Of a DNA stretch of 64,000 nucleotides, positions 1 to 9,404 are shown one piece after another. The stretch lies in NCBI GenBank assembly GCA_963814975.1, contig CAWFFB010000012.1, positions 186,001 to 250,000 of the forward strand. The letters run 5' to 3'. This DNA is from CAVUXJ01 sp963814975. Its GTDB lineage: Bacteria > Acidobacteriota > Vicinamibacteria > Vicinamibacterales > CAVVIG01. The translations under genes were made by a program, and so were the position numbers. The notes under the pieces are model-generated. The model made no database searches. It saw only the letters and a list, made by a program, of their open reading frames with translations, and was not told the origin of the DNA. Every line of letters starts with the position of its first letter. The first letter of the stretch is position 1.

Positions 1-1
1 G

Positions 2-412
2 ACCCGAGACGAGGCCGCCCGGGGGATGGAAGAGCCTGAGGCGCTGCAGCGCTTCCTCGACTACCTTCGCGACGGCGTGATCGTTGGACATCACATCGGC
101 CACGATGTGTGCGCCTTCGATGCGGGCTTTGAACGCCACTGGGGCTTCCACATGTCGAACCGGAGCCTCGACACGATGGACCTGACGCTGCATCTCGAGA
201 AGGACGGTGCCTTCTCGGGCCGTCCACCGATTCGGCACTTCACCCTGGACGCGCTCTGCGAGATGTTCGGCGTCATTCCGCATGGCCGCCATACGGCGGG
301 CGGCGATGCCTTTATCACAGCGCAGGTCTTTCTTCGATTGCTGCGCCTGGCGTCCCGATGTGGCCGGGAGACGCTCGGGCGGCTAAGCGAGTCGTTTCTC
401 GAGCCGGCCTGA
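2..412 (+). CDS. DEDDh-family 3'-5' exonuclease (DnaQ-like), 5' end outside window
   Basis: The reading frame is open from base 2 and runs to TGA at 410-412, so the true start lies upstream; an internal ATG is at 26. The visible part matches the second half of RNase T / DNA polymerase III epsilon exonucleases. Motif Exo II is IVGHHIGHDVCAFDAGF, and Exo III is HTAGGDAFITA, with the H-x-A-x2-D arrangement of the DEDDh subfamily. The first DxE motif lies off the window. Such proteins remove 3' nucleotides from DNA or RNA in the cytoplasm. Whether this one is a proofreading subunit or a stand-alone exonuclease cannot be told from this fragment. Confidence 0.75.
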   Translation, partial: TRDEAARGMEEPEALQRFLDYLRDGVIVGHHIGHDVCAFDAGFERHWGFHMSNRSLDTMDLTLHLEKDGAFSGRPPIRHFTLDALCEMFGVIPHGRHTAGGDAFITAQVFLRLLRLASRCGRETLGRLSESFLEPA

Positions 413-433
413 GGGCGCGCCCGACAGGTGTGG

Positions 434-1530
434 CTACCAGAAAATCCGTTCTTGTTGCAGTTGTTGATGTTGCGGCCACTTGGCGATGTCGCGGTAATCC
501 GGATTGGGCCCGAGGTCGAGGCGGAGGGAGATGCCGGTCTGCCGCAGGCTCTTGGCGTCGCGAGTGCGGCCTTCGGCGTCTTCGCGCAACTTGGCTTCCT
601 TCAGCAGCTCCTTGATTCCTTCCCGGTGGTTTTCGGTGAACAGCGGATCGTCGGGTTTCGCTTCCGGCCGGGCCTCTTGCATGGCCTTGAAGGCGCTGAC
701 GGCGCCGAACATGCCGTAGGCTTCCTCGCGCCGGCCGCCGCGGGAGTGCTTGCCGAGCACCCACATGTGGACGGCTTCCGTCTTGTCCTTGTCGTTGAGT
801 GTGATCAGCTCGCAGTCGCGCCATCGCAAGCTATAGGCTTCTCCTACTCGCAGAGCTGCGCCGACGCAGATCAGCAGAAACCAGTACAGCTCCTGCCGCT
901 GCCGCTTCGTTCGCGGGTTCAGGCCAGGTTCACTGATCCGCGCCTTCGCCAGCTTGCGCAGCTTCACCCACTGCTCGTGGTCGAGAAACGGGCGCGGCGA
1001 CGGAACGACTTCCCACGCCTCGCCGCGGAACGATGGGAATTCCGGCAACTCGTCGAGGCACCTTTTCAATGTACTTGGCGTGGCGCAGCACGAGCCGGAC
1101 GAAGTCCAGGTCCTTCTTCAGCGTCGCCGGCTTGACCGTTTCGTCTGCCGTTCTTGTTCTTGCCTTCTGAGCGCTTTTCGCGCAGGTCCAGCAGGAACTT
1201 CGTGTCGACGTCCGTGACCTTGACGCCGTCAAAATGCTCCTTGAGCAGGTTCCATTTCTCCTTGTAGTTCGCCGCTGGCCCTCCGAGACCTCGCGCAGCA
1301 GGTCGGCGTGCTCGAGGAACGCGTCCGCGCAATGCGCGAACGAGCGCCCATGCAGGCGCTCGCCCCTGCGCATGCGGTCGCGCAGTTCGAGATACCAGTC
1401 CGTCGCCACCTTGGTCGCGGCGGGGAGCGTCTGCTCGCCGGTGGTTCTGGACGATCAGTTTTCCCTGCACGTAGGCGCGGGCGAAGATCTTCGGGGCGCC
1501 GTTGCGGCGTTCCAGCCTGAGTTTCCCCAT
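434..1530 (-). pseudogene. Broken tyrosine recombinase / phage-type integrase
   Basis: Read on the minus strand from ATG at 1528-1530, recognisable integrase sequence passes through all three frames. The N-terminal arm-binding part is MGKLRLERRNGAPKIFARAY; the core-binding part follows (TLPAATKVATDWY, then NYKEKWNLLKEHFDGVKV, then PATLKKDLDFVRLVLRHAKY); the catalytic part is at 434-1069. The catalytic box ALRVGEAYSLRWRD carries the first active-site Arg, and a later KSLRQTG box resembles the H-x-L-R-H region. At least four shifts of frame are needed, and no terminal catalytic Tyr box follows IAKW, so the protein should be dead. It lies beside tRNA-Leu and is probably the relic of an integrated element. 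Confidence 0.75.
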
Positions 1531-1620
1531 CGTAGAGCGTGGCCAGCGTTTCCGTCTTTTGTTGTCGGCGTCCGCCCGTCTGCCATATACTCGGCTAGAG
1601 TCTCGGAGCGACCGCACATT

Positions 1621-1640
1621 TGTTGTCAAGTGTTGTCAAG
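1621..1640. repeat. Two tandem copies of TGTTGTCAAG
   Basis: Two perfect 10-bp copies lie between the integrase relic and tRNA-Leu. A related pair built on TGGTCAAG lies on the other side of the tRNA at 1792-1812. Paired short repeats flanking a tRNA next to an integrase resemble arm-type integrase binding sites; this role is inference. Confidence 0.45.
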
Positions 1641-1665
1641 TTCGGGATATCGAAAATCGCCCCAA

Positions 1666-1751
1666 GCGGAAGTGGCGGAACGGCAGACGCACCAGCTTGA
1701 GGGGCTGGCGATCGCAAGATCGTGGGGGTTCGAATCCCCCCTTCCGCACCA
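1666..1751 (+). tRNA. tRNA-Leu (anticodon GAG)
   Basis: The acceptor stem GCGGAAG (1666-1672) pairs exactly with CTTCCGC (1741-1747), followed by discriminator A and encoded CCA (1749-1751). The anticodon stem CCAGC/GCTGG (1692-1696/1704-1708) encloses TTGAGGG, giving anticodon GAG at 1699-1701. The total of 86 nt and a long variable arm fit a class II leucine tRNA. The T-arm contains the usual GGTTCGAATCC. Confidence 0.97.
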
Positions 1752-2156
1752 ATAACTTACGGCTATTTCAAGTGGCAGGCGTCTGGTGAAATGGTCAAGT
1801 ATTTGGTCAAGTCAGGCACAGGGCGGGAAAACGAACTGCTCTCACACCCTGTCGGCCTCATAGTCACCAACAGTCACGATCGCGAGGATCGTCCCCTTCT
1901 GACAGTAGGGGAATTCGCCAAGCAACGTTAGTCCCAACGTCTAGTCCCAACAGGCTGTAGCCCCTCATAATGCGCCTAACCCTTCAGCGGCGTATACGTC
2001 TGATCTGCCCGAAGTGAGTCGGCTTTTGTTCGATCAGTAGCATCCGTCCGTCCGGCGGGATGCTCAGCCGGAACGACGAATTACGGTGGCTCGGCGTCCG
2101 CAGCACGGGTCGAAAATCCCGGTCGCCGGCCAGATTGACTTTCTGGTAGGCACTGG
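1752..2156. other. Gap after tRNA-Leu with a possible gene remnant on the minus strand
   Basis: No intact gene is visible. From about 2150 down to a stop at 1984-1986 the minus strand reads an unbroken 55-codon stretch ending QKPTHFGQIRRIRR. It contains FRLSIPPDGRMLLIE, which resembles the last blade of a TolB/WD40-type propeller. It has no start and overlaps the end of the hydrolase downstream, so it is at best a leftover C-terminus. Confidence 0.3.
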
Positions 2157-3124
2157 TTACCGCATCAGGTCGAGGACCGCCATGGCGATCTGCGCAGGGT
2201 GACCGAGCCAGGGCGCGTGCCCCGCGGGCAGTACCTCTAGGCGTGCGCGCGGGATCAGATTAGTCACGGCTTGGGCGACCGACACGCTGCCGAGCGGATC
2301 CCGATCGCCCCAGATCACCAGCGTGGACATCGTCACCTGGCGCAACTCGTCGGGTCGCACCCGTGTACGACGCCGAAACCCGGACGGGGTCAGTAATGCA
2401 AATGGCGAGATCAACAGGCGAAACTCCTCCCTGGCGACCCGACTGGCGGCCGGGTTGAGTCGCCCAGCCACCAAGAGGTCGATAAGATCTGGGTGCCGCG
2501 CGAGGGTCTCCTTCTCGCCCATGAAATTCGCGAACTGCAGCAGCGACTTCGGACTGGGAGGTACCAGTCGCGACAGCGCGTCTCCCACTCCCGGCATGGC
2601 GATCAGCCGGTGCGGCAACGGGCAGCGAGTCTTCGGCAAGGTCGGCACACCGATCAGCACGAGCCGTTTAACTCGGTCCGGGTGAGCGAGGGCGTACCAC
2701 AGCGCCCACAGGCCGCCCCCGAGTGGCCAACAAGTGTGGTGCCGTCCAACTCCAGCGCGTCGAGCAGGCGGTCCACCCATGCGACCGCCCTCTCCCGGTA
2801 CTGATCTCGTGGGAGATCGATCGGGGCGCTCAGCCCCCGGCCGGGCAGGTCCGGCGCGATCGCGCGGACCCCGTGAAGTTCGTTCAACATCGGGAGGAAG
2901 ATACCTGCCGCATCCCCTGTGCCGTGGAGCAGCAGCACCGGCAACCCGGAGCCCACTTCCAGGAGATGGACATGACCGCCGGCGTTCAACTCCACGTCGC
3001 GGCTGCGCACCGAAGCTCCGGCCAATATGCGCTGATACACCTGCCTGACTTCAACGGCATTCGCATCCCGCGTGCGAGCCTGTTGGCGTCCAGACATCAG
3101 TACGGGCGGTTGGTTCGTGGTCAT
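2157..3124 (-). CDS. Alpha/beta hydrolase, frameshifted at the nucleophile elbow
   Basis: The protein begins at ATG 3122-3124 and reads a typical alpha/beta hydrolase N-terminus with the oxyanion-hole segment LLLHGTGD and APDLPGRG. It loses frame in the nucleophile elbow: the run of five C at 2716-2720 gives VGHSGAACG. One more base in that run would restore VGHSGGGLWALWYALAHPDRV, the expected G-x-S-x-G serine site. The second half then continues in frame to 2157 with the acid region VIWGDRDPLGS and the catalytic His region PAGHAPWLGHP. Every catalytic element is present, so a consensus error in the homopolymer is more likely than true loss. Its ATG overlaps the stop of the NIPSNAP-like remnant upstream, which suggests former translational coupling. 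The substrate is unknown. Confidence 0.75.
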
Positions 3125-3300
3125 GACGTTAGGTCGCAAGGCGATAGATCCCGCCGGCCGCTGTCTACGAGGTCGTGATAATCGGCCATCGTATTCCGGG
3201 GCCAGAAGCTGAAATGGTTTCTGGCCGATCTCGTGCACCGCAACAGGCACACCCCTGAACATCTCGACCATCCGCTGGATCTTCAGGCGGCGCGGTGGAC
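3121..3300 (-). pseudogene. Internally deleted remnant of a NIPSNAP/monooxygenase-like small gene
   Basis: Two pieces match the intact 99-residue protein encoded at 39111-39410. Piece one, LKIQRMVEMFRGVPVAVHEIG, aligns with its VRQMVEKFRAISTVLEETG. Piece two, TMADYHDLVDSGRRDL, aligns with TMADYHDLVDRGRREI and ends at TGA 3121-3123. The first residues and about 45 central residues are missing, and the pieces are in different frames. The stop overlaps the start of the alpha/beta hydrolase, as in an operon. The 5' edge is embedded in the 3' end of the flavoprotein gene, so a deletion joined these genes. Confidence 0.6.
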
Positions 3301-4389
3301 CCGCGTTCGGTCACCGATCGTGTTGGCGATGTACTGCGCGTCCCTGCCGACACCGTGAATCATCACGGACGACGCGGCATACAGGAACAACAGTCCCACG
3401 AAATAAAGGCCGGGCTCGTTGATGGCGACGCCACGCTCCTGCATCGGCCGTCCGTCGTCTCCAAAAACCGGCAGGTCAATCCAGGTGAAGCCAGGATGAA
3501 AGCCGGTGCACCACACGATGTTCGCGACGTCGAGTACGCGGCCGTCCTCGAGCACCGGCCGCCCATTCTGTGCGCCGGCGGTCCGTGGGACGCGCTCGAC
3601 GCCCGCCGCGTCAAAGTCTCTTGGCTTGACTCGAATCAGCGGACCACCCATCGAGAGCATCTTCCGCCGAAGCGTTCGCCCCATCGGCGTCTTCACCGTA
3701 AGCACGCGATGGAAGAGGCCTCGGAGCACGAGCCTGACCAACACCAGACGTCCCGCAAAGCTGTCAATACGGAAGGGGACGTGGCCGACGTCCCGGCCCG
3801 ACATCCACGTTCGATGACCGCCCCGCGCCGCCTCGAGTGCGATGTCCGCTCCAGAATTGCCGGCGCCGACGATGAGGACGCCTCCAGGTCGGAGCTGCGA
3901 CAGGTTTCGATAATCGGCCGAGTGCAGCTGCGCGATGGCAGGATCGAGATCGCGGGCGAAGGAGGGCACGCGACATCTTTGGTAATCCGACATGGCCACG
4001 ATCACGTGGTCTGCTTCGAACTGCCTGTCGCCGGCGGAAACCGCGTAGAGAGCGCCTCGTCTCGTCAGACGATCGACAGCGACGCCCGTTTGCACCGGCA
4101 GGTTGAAATGAGCCGCATATGCCTCCAGGTAGTCGGCCATCTCGTCTTTCGTCGGAAATGTGTCGGGAGGAGCGGGAAACGGCATGCCGGCAAGGCCATC
4201 GAAGCGTGCAGGCGTGAACAGGCGAAGCGAGTCCCACCGCTGCCGCCAGCTGTCACCGACTCGCCGGTGCGACTCGAGAATGACGAACTCGAGACCGCGC
4301 CGCGCCAGGTGATAGCCGACCGAGAGTCCGGCCTGGCCTCCTCCGATAACGATCGTCTGAACACGATGTGGCTTGTGAGTGTCACCCAT
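3283..4389 (-). CDS. CzcO-like flavin-containing monooxygenase / NAD(P)-binding flavoprotein
   Basis: The 368-residue protein starts at ATG 4387-4389 (MGDTHKPHRV); the longer open frame upstream is the tail of the broken methyltransferase. A first dinucleotide-binding loop IVIGGGQAGLSVGYHL follows directly, and a second Rossmann motif VLIVGAGNSGADIALEAA lies mid-protein, as in flavoproteins that bind FAD and NADPH and oxidise small lipophilic or heteroatom substrates. The C-terminal VWCTGFHPGFTWIDLPVF is the conserved late motif of this family. It is the only undamaged gene in a row of broken ones; the methyltransferase upstream may once have been its operon partner. The substrate cannot be inferred. 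Confidence 0.85.
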   Translation of the reverse strand: MGDTHKPHRVQTIVIGGGQAGLSVGYHLARRGLEFVILESHRRVGDSWRQRWDSLRLFTPARFDGLAGMPFPAPPDTFPTKDEMADYLEAYAAHFNLPVQTGVAVDRLTRRGALYAVSAGDRQFEADHVIVAMSDYQRCRVPSFARDLDPAIAQLHSADYRNLSQLRPGGVLIVGAGNSGADIALEAARGGHRTWMSGRDVGHVPFRIDSFAGRLVLVRLVLRGLFHRVLTVKTPMGRTLRRKMLSMGGPLIRVKPRDFDAAGVERVPRTAGAQNGRPVLEDGRVLDVANIVWCTGFHPGFTWIDLPVFGDDGRPMQERGVAINEPGLYFVGLLFLYAASSVMIHGVGRDAQYIANTIGDRTRVHRAA

Positions 4390-4418
4390 GGCGCACCTCT
4401 CTGGAAGCCTGTATGGCG

Positions 4419-5246
4419 TCACTTCACGCCGATGCCCATGTGCACCGGGTTCGTCAGGACCGCTCGTCCGCCGTCCACAGACCGTTCGCGGCATCCCGTC
4501 GAGGATCCGGCGGACATCGATCCTCTGCTCCGACGACAGATGGGCGGTCAGGACGCCCGCGATTGGATTGCTGAAGAGGACCCAGTTCGAGAGCTCCTCC
4601 CCGGATCGAAATTCAAGCTTCTCCGTCACCGTGTCGACGGTCACTCGTGTCAGCCCTGCGTCTGCCAACCGAGCACGCCGCAGCTCGGGATCCGACACTT
4701 GAAATTCCTAAGGCGGCGACGAAGCGGGAAGCCCCGCGAATTCCGGATCGACGGCCTGAAGCGGGCCCATAAAAAAGTGCAGGAACTCGATCTCCTCGGG
4801 TGCGCCGTAGGCGATGAGAAGAACGCGTCCACCCCGTCTGGTCACGCGTGCCATGTCACCGAGCGCGAGCGGCTGATCGGCACGAGCATGACGCCAAACT
4901 GCGATCCCGTGAGGTCGAAGGTCTGATCGTCGAGCTCCAGCGTATGACAGTCCATGACGCGACCCGAAACATCGGTGAGTTTCTCCTCGCGTGCCCTCGC
5001 TTCGAGACGGGCGATCATGGCCGGCGACCAATCGGTCGCCACAACTTTCGCGCCGAGTCGGGCTGCCGGTAGACTCAGTCCGCCGGGGCCGGCGGCGACG
5101 TCGAGGAAGCGCTCACCAGATCTGAGTCCCGTGCGCTTGAGGGCTTCGTTTGCCAACCAGATTTCGGTGGGCGCGACGAACTGGTCGTAGCCTGCGGCAA
5201 TATTGTCCCAGGCTTCGCGTGCGGATTCAAGTTGCAGGGTGCTCAT
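4419..5246 (-). pseudogene. Broken class I SAM-dependent methyltransferase
   Basis: The start MSTLQLESAREAWDNIAAGY and SAM-binding motif I FLDVAAGPGGLSLPAA identify a UbiE-like methyltransferase. The frame is lost near 4885 after FGVMLVP, where one missing base would restore PDQPLALGDMARVTRRGGR. It then meets an in-frame TAG at 4708-4710 inside SSPP(stop)EFQVSDPEL. It changes frame once more before the terminal LTNPVHMGIGVK, whose stop is at 4419-4421. Two shifts plus a nonsense codon make real decay more plausible here than in the single-indel genes. No substrate can be assigned. Confidence 0.7.
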
Positions 5247-5411
5247 AACGCCTCCCTCTCCTTTTCTCGCCGGTCGCTCACGCGACCCGAATCCTGCCAG
5301 CGCTCGCTTTCGGGTTCACGTCGACGAGATTACCCGGCGAGGTGCCTCCGGCGCATCGGGAGGAGCACCCAATTTGAGCGGGAGTGCGAAATGGGTAGTT
5401 CTATGTAGCGG

Positions 5412-7046
5412 TCAAGCGAGATGGTGCTTGTAGGCGTACGCGATGGCGGCCGCCCGGCTCGAGAGGCCGAGCTTGTTGAAAATATTGCTGACGTGGCGGG
5501 CGACGGTCTTTTCGCTGATGCACAGCTCAGCGGCGATGGCGCGATTCGTCTTGCCGGTGACCAGGCACCGAAGCACCTCCAGTTCGCGCGCGCTCAACCC
5601 GCTGACTGACGCGAGATTCTGCTTGGTCGAGTCCGCGTCCATGGCCGTGAGGTCGGGCGTTGCACCCAGCTGTCTGAATACGTGACGCGCCGCCTCGTAC
5701 TCGATGTCAGCGCTGTCGAAATCGCCAAGCTGTTGACAGGCTCGCGCGATCAAGACGCGGGTCCGCGCGGTCTCGTAGGGTGCCTCGACTAATTCCCATG
5801 CCGCTGCCGCCTCCCGCAGTGTGGCGAGCGCCGCCCGTGCATTGCCCTCACCGAGGAGGGTGGCGCCACGCGCGTGCATCGAGACGGCGCGAAGAAATGG
5901 AGCGTCTAGCGCACCCGCGATGGTCACCAGCTCGTCAGCGCCGGCACGCCCGGCGGCGGGATCGTTGGCGGCCAGCATGATCTCGACATACGCGCCTAGC
6001 ATGCGTGAGCGGACCCGACGATCCTTCGCTTCATCCAACACGTTGCGGATCGTGGTTGCTGCAACGTCGACCTGCCCTTGTGCAAGCCGCAGCAGGGACA
6101 ATCCGGGCTGCGCGCTTCGTCCCGACTGCGTCGCCTCGCGATACATGTCTTCGGCCTTCGCAAACTCGCCGCGGAGCCGAAGGAGCTCCGCCCATTGGTA
6201 AAAGGCCGCGCCTCGTGCGCGCTGCGGCGGCTCGGCGAGACAGTCGCAGGCGCGTTTCACTTCGTCAATCGCGTCGGGCCAAGCGCCGTGCAGCTGCAAG
6301 ATCTCAGCGCGACGCACCAAGCACTGACCGCGGAAGCGCATGATGAGATCTGACTGCGACGTGCACCATCGATCGAGCGCGGTCGTCCATTCGTGCGCGC
6401 GCCGGAGGTCGAAGATTTCATGGCAGGCCTCGATCACGCTGCAATAGATGTCGCCGGCCGCAAGCGGAGACACTTCGCCGGCGGTCACCGCAGTCATCGC
6501 TTCGTCCAGCAGCGCCACGCCCTCGGCCACTCTCTCGAGACGGATCAAGGCTCGGCCGCATCCGTGTAGCGCCATCGCGATCAGACTCACGTCCGCAAAG
6601 CGCCTTCCGATGTCGGCGGCCTGGCAAAACAGCGTGTACGCCCCGTCAGCATCACCTTCCATGACACGGCGTACTCCGGCCGGCATGAGGAGATAGCCGT
6701 GCACGACACACTCGGACCGTTCGCCGAGAAGGCGCTGCGCCCGCGCGATCCACCCGCTCCCCCTCGCGAAGTCGCCGCTGTTCAGTAGCGCAAACGCGAG
6801 CCAGAAGGCGCATCGGGCAGCATCCTCCGGGTCACCACGGCTCAGGAACGCTTGATGAGCGCGAGTCAGGACACCTTCGCTGTCGGCGTCTCTCCCAGTC
6901 AAATAGGCTGAGTACGCGAGGCGTTCGAGGTCCTCACCTTGTAACGGCGTGTCACGATCGGCCGCTGAAAGACACGCGTATGCATCGGCCCATGCATGGC
7001 GCGCAAATGACTCGCGTCCTCGGTCGAGCGCCTCGCTGATCGTCAT
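5412..7046 (-). CDS. LuxR-family transcriptional regulator with long TPR-like region
   Basis: The 544-residue protein carries a C-terminal GerE/LuxR helix-turn-helix: LSARELEVLRCLVTGKTNRA followed by ISEKTVARHVSNIFNKLGLS. The preceding 450 residues are alpha-helical, Ala/Leu/Arg-rich TPR-like repeats (for example AYLTGRDADSEGVLTRAHQA). No Walker A motif is seen, so it is not a MalT-type STAND ATPase but resembles the C-terminal half of one. A second gene of the same architecture and size lies at 41120-42763. It is monocistronic, and the stop is followed by a gap. Ligand and targets are unknown; the helical region presumably senses a partner. Confidence 0.85.
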   Translation of the reverse strand: MTISEALDRGRESFARHAWADAYACLSAADRDTPLQGEDLERLAYSAYLTGRDADSEGVLTRAHQAFLSRGDPEDAARCAFWLAFALLNSGDFARGSGWIARAQRLLGERSECVVHGYLLMPAGVRRVMEGDADGAYTLFCQAADIGRRFADVSLIAMALHGCGRALIRLERVAEGVALLDEAMTAVTAGEVSPLAAGDIYCSVIEACHEIFDLRRAHEWTTALDRWCTSQSDLIMRFRGQCLVRRAEILQLHGAWPDAIDEVKRACDCLAEPPQRARGAAFYQWAELLRLRGEFAKAEDMYREATQSGRSAQPGLSLLRLAQGQVDVAATTIRNVLDEAKDRRVRSRMLGAYVEIMLAANDPAAGRAGADELVTIAGALDAPFLRAVSMHARGATLLGEGNARAALATLREAAAAWELVEAPYETARTRVLIARACQQLGDFDSADIEYEAARHVFRQLGATPDLTAMDADSTKQNLASVSGLSARELEVLRCLVTGKTNRAIAAELCISEKTVARHVSNIFNKLGLSSRAAAIAYAYKHHLA

Positions 7047-7383
7047 CGCCGAAGAGATTTTCTGCAGGTGTCAGCCATCGCCCAACAGTGATGTCACCGG
7101 CGTTGTTTTCGAGGGGGCACGTCACAATCCAAGCCGCAGCTCAACGCTGACACAGCCCTGGAATTCCCACCGGACGGCTCGTCGAGGCCGCGCACCCACT
7201 CGGCCAGATCGCTGATCTCGTCGTGAAGATGAGCGCGTCGTGATCTCCGAAAGGCTCAGCTCGTTTTACCTCCGCGTCCGATCAACAGATCAGCGAAACG
7301 CTGCGGCTCGCGAGAACGTAGAAAAGGCTCGGGCAGGACCGAAGGGCGCAATAAACGTTCGTTTGTTGACACACTAGCTGTCA
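7047..7383. other. Gene-free gap upstream of the LuxR regulator
   Basis: No open frame with family resemblance is seen on either strand. It contains the promoter side of the LuxR gene and the downstream side of the lipoprotein gene. Confidence 0.5.
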
Positions 7384-7412
7384 CGCAAGGGCGTGTTTGC
7401 CTGGCCCTTGCG
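7384..7412 (-). terminator. Stem-loop after the lipoprotein gene
   Basis: CGCAAGGGC (7384-7392) and GCCCTTGCG (7404-7412) form a perfect 9-bp stem with an 11-nt loop, eight bases past the stop of the gene at 7420-7911. There is no T tract on the minus-strand side, so it would be an atypical terminator or a 3'-end stabiliser. Confidence 0.45.
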
Positions 7413-7419
7413 CTCGGGC

Positions 7420-7911
7420 CTATTTCACGATGACTGGCACGTGTTCGCGAATCCGTTGCGTGGCGCCACCACTTTCGGCGACTACATCAATCGTCATGGG
7501 ATAGGTTCCCGGCTTCGAATGGACGATTCCAGACACGCTGTTGTTCGCAGGACCCTCTCCCTGCTTCACCGTGACGTTCGACTTCAACTCGTGAGGGGTC
7601 GAACCCTCAAAAAAGGGGATCAGGATGGTCCCGCGATACGTAGCATCGGCCGTTGCGGGATGAAAATAGAAATGCACGTCGGTAAATGCTTGGCTATCAG
7701 GCCGGCTCGCCGGCATCACGCAGTCCGTGCGCGGATCGGATTGGCAGACGAACTGTCGGTTCGGATTGTCGCCGTCGCCCGCCATAATCACCCAGCCAAC
7801 GTGAGGCGTTCCGGACGGACCAGTAGCCGCTGGGACAGGGACACGCTTCCCGCAGCCCGTCGTGAGGAGCAGGACTCCGATGGTCAGCACTAACCCCGTC
7901 TTCAGAGCCAT
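7420..7911 (-). CDS. Secreted lipoprotein of unknown function
   Basis: The 163-residue protein opens with a hydrophobic signal and the lipobox LTTGC near residue 19, so it should be acylated and exported. The mature part is beta-rich (VHFYFHPATADATYRGTIL, VTVKQGEGPANNSVSG), with paired Cys in FVCQSDPRTDC. It reads like a small Ig- or beta-sandwich domain, but I do not recognise the family. It stands alone, with a stem-loop behind it and the beta-propeller gene upstream on the same strand. Confidence 0.7.
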   Translation of the reverse strand: MALKTGLVLTIGVLLLTTGCGKRVPVPAATGPSGTPHVGWVIMAGDGDNPNRQFVCQSDPRTDCVMPASRPDSQAFTDVHFYFHPATADATYRGTILIPFFEGSTPHELKSNVTVKQGEGPANNSVSGIVHSKPGTYPMTIDVVAESGGATQRIREHVPVIVK

Positions 7912-8124
7912 CGCCGAAGTGTACCCGAGACCTTAGGTCGTCCGCATCATGCGACCTCGTAGTGTCTCATTGCTCGGCCGAGCATCTTCCAGGGCCCTGA
8001 GATCGCCGGATGATGGCGGAGTACGTCGAGCATTGCCACCGAGAGCGGAATCAATTCGCAGTGCTCTGCGATCATCGCAGCCCCGTAGACGATGTCCGCA
8101 ACGGGCTGGACTGGGGAAGACATG

Positions 8125-9404
8125 CTATCTGTTGCCGCCGGACGGCGTTTGTGGCTGCAGTGTCACCGGCTCGAGAATCGTCGTGTCGACCGGCAGATTC
8201 GACACGAGGGCCGGATCGAAGATCGCGAGCCCCGGCGTCGTCAGCAGGCGACCATCCGTGCCGAACACGAGGCTGCTCGGCGAGAGCACGCCGCCGGCCC
8301 GCAGCTGGACGACCCGCACCTTGTCTCCGTCCCCGTCGAACACGTACGTGTACGGAACGCTCAGGGCGATCCAGAGCTGTCCCTTCGGATCGACTGCTGC
8401 CGCCCGCACGGTCGGGAGATCATCGGCTGCTCGCCGGCACCGCGGGGCCAGAGGTCGGGGAGGCTCGCGACGACGGCATCGATCTCGCGTCCCTGCACCT
8501 GACGCTCGAACTGCAGGCGGCCCTGAGCGTCGTACTTGCGGAGGACCGGCCGGCCCGCCTGGAAGACGAAGAAATACCCACCATCCGGCGCGGCCAGTGC
8601 GAGGCCGCTGTTGAGCGCGAGATGAACGTCGGGATCGCTCTCGTGGCCGGTCGCGCGCAGCTGTCCGAAGGTCCTAAGGGGTTGGCCGAGCAGCGAATAC
8701 TCCGTGATCAGCCCGCCCCACTCCGGCTGGCAGATGAGCACCGACGTACCGGTGTAGTGCAGCCCGACACCCCCACTCCCCACGAACCCGTCGATCATGA
8801 GGCGGGTGCGAGCGGGGCCGGGCAGCAGGAACTGCTGCAGTAAGTGACCGGCGGGAGAGAACACCTGCACGCGCACCTGCCCTCGCGGCGCATCGGCGAC
8901 AAGGAACGAGCCATCAGCCGCTGCGCCGAACGCGGTCGGTCCGAGGATGCGGCCCGGCTCGGCGCCAATCTCGACGATCGGGTAGGCGGCGGACATCGCT
9001 TCATCGATGCCGAACACCGTGTGCGCACGACGATCGAAGATGAGGAAGTGGCCGGCCGCTGCCCGGCTGAAGCCGCGGGATTCACGGAACCGTCCGGCCA
9101 GGTGGGCCGGGATAGCGTCTACCGAGACGAGGACCTCGGGCGCGATCGCCGCGATCGTGGCGGCAAGCGCGAAGACGAAGACAACACAGAGCGTGGCGAC
9201 GATCCGGAAGTGCCGTGGGGTTAATGCGCCACAGTGTCGCGATTGGCGCAGAGGACGTCCGCCGACTGCGGCCGGATCGCCTCTTCTCGGTCGGGACAGT
9301 AGGCAGTTGGGATGTCGAGCGGCGTCACGCGACGCACCGCCGCGTCGAGATCGACCAACTTCTTCCCCCGACGAGTCGAACAGATGAAGAATTCGGCGCG
9401 CCAT
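8125..9404 (-). CDS. Membrane-anchored beta-propeller protein, frameshifted
   Basis: After a variable N-terminus there is one strong membrane or signal segment (IVATLCVVFVFALAATIAA). NHL/6-bladed propeller repeats follow, such as GHFLIFDRRAHTVFGID, GSFLVADAPRGQVRVQVFSP and DGGYFFVFQAGRPVLRKYD. The frame breaks at 8414-8416: one extra base in that GGG run would read EQPMISPTVRAAAVDPKGQL and join the last blade (WIALSVPYTYVFDGDGDKV) to the rest, ending at 8125. The start is uncertain, because ATG 9402-9404 lies far upstream of the membrane segment and no ATG/GTG occurs closer in frame. The role is probably extracytoplasmic binding; no catalytic motif is seen. Confidence 0.55.

Noticed and set aside
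3295..4926. Plus-strand open frame of 543 codons opposite the flavoprotein and methyltransferase
   Set aside because: It mirrors the minus-strand genes, has no motif or ribosome site and a composition typical of GC-rich antisense frames.
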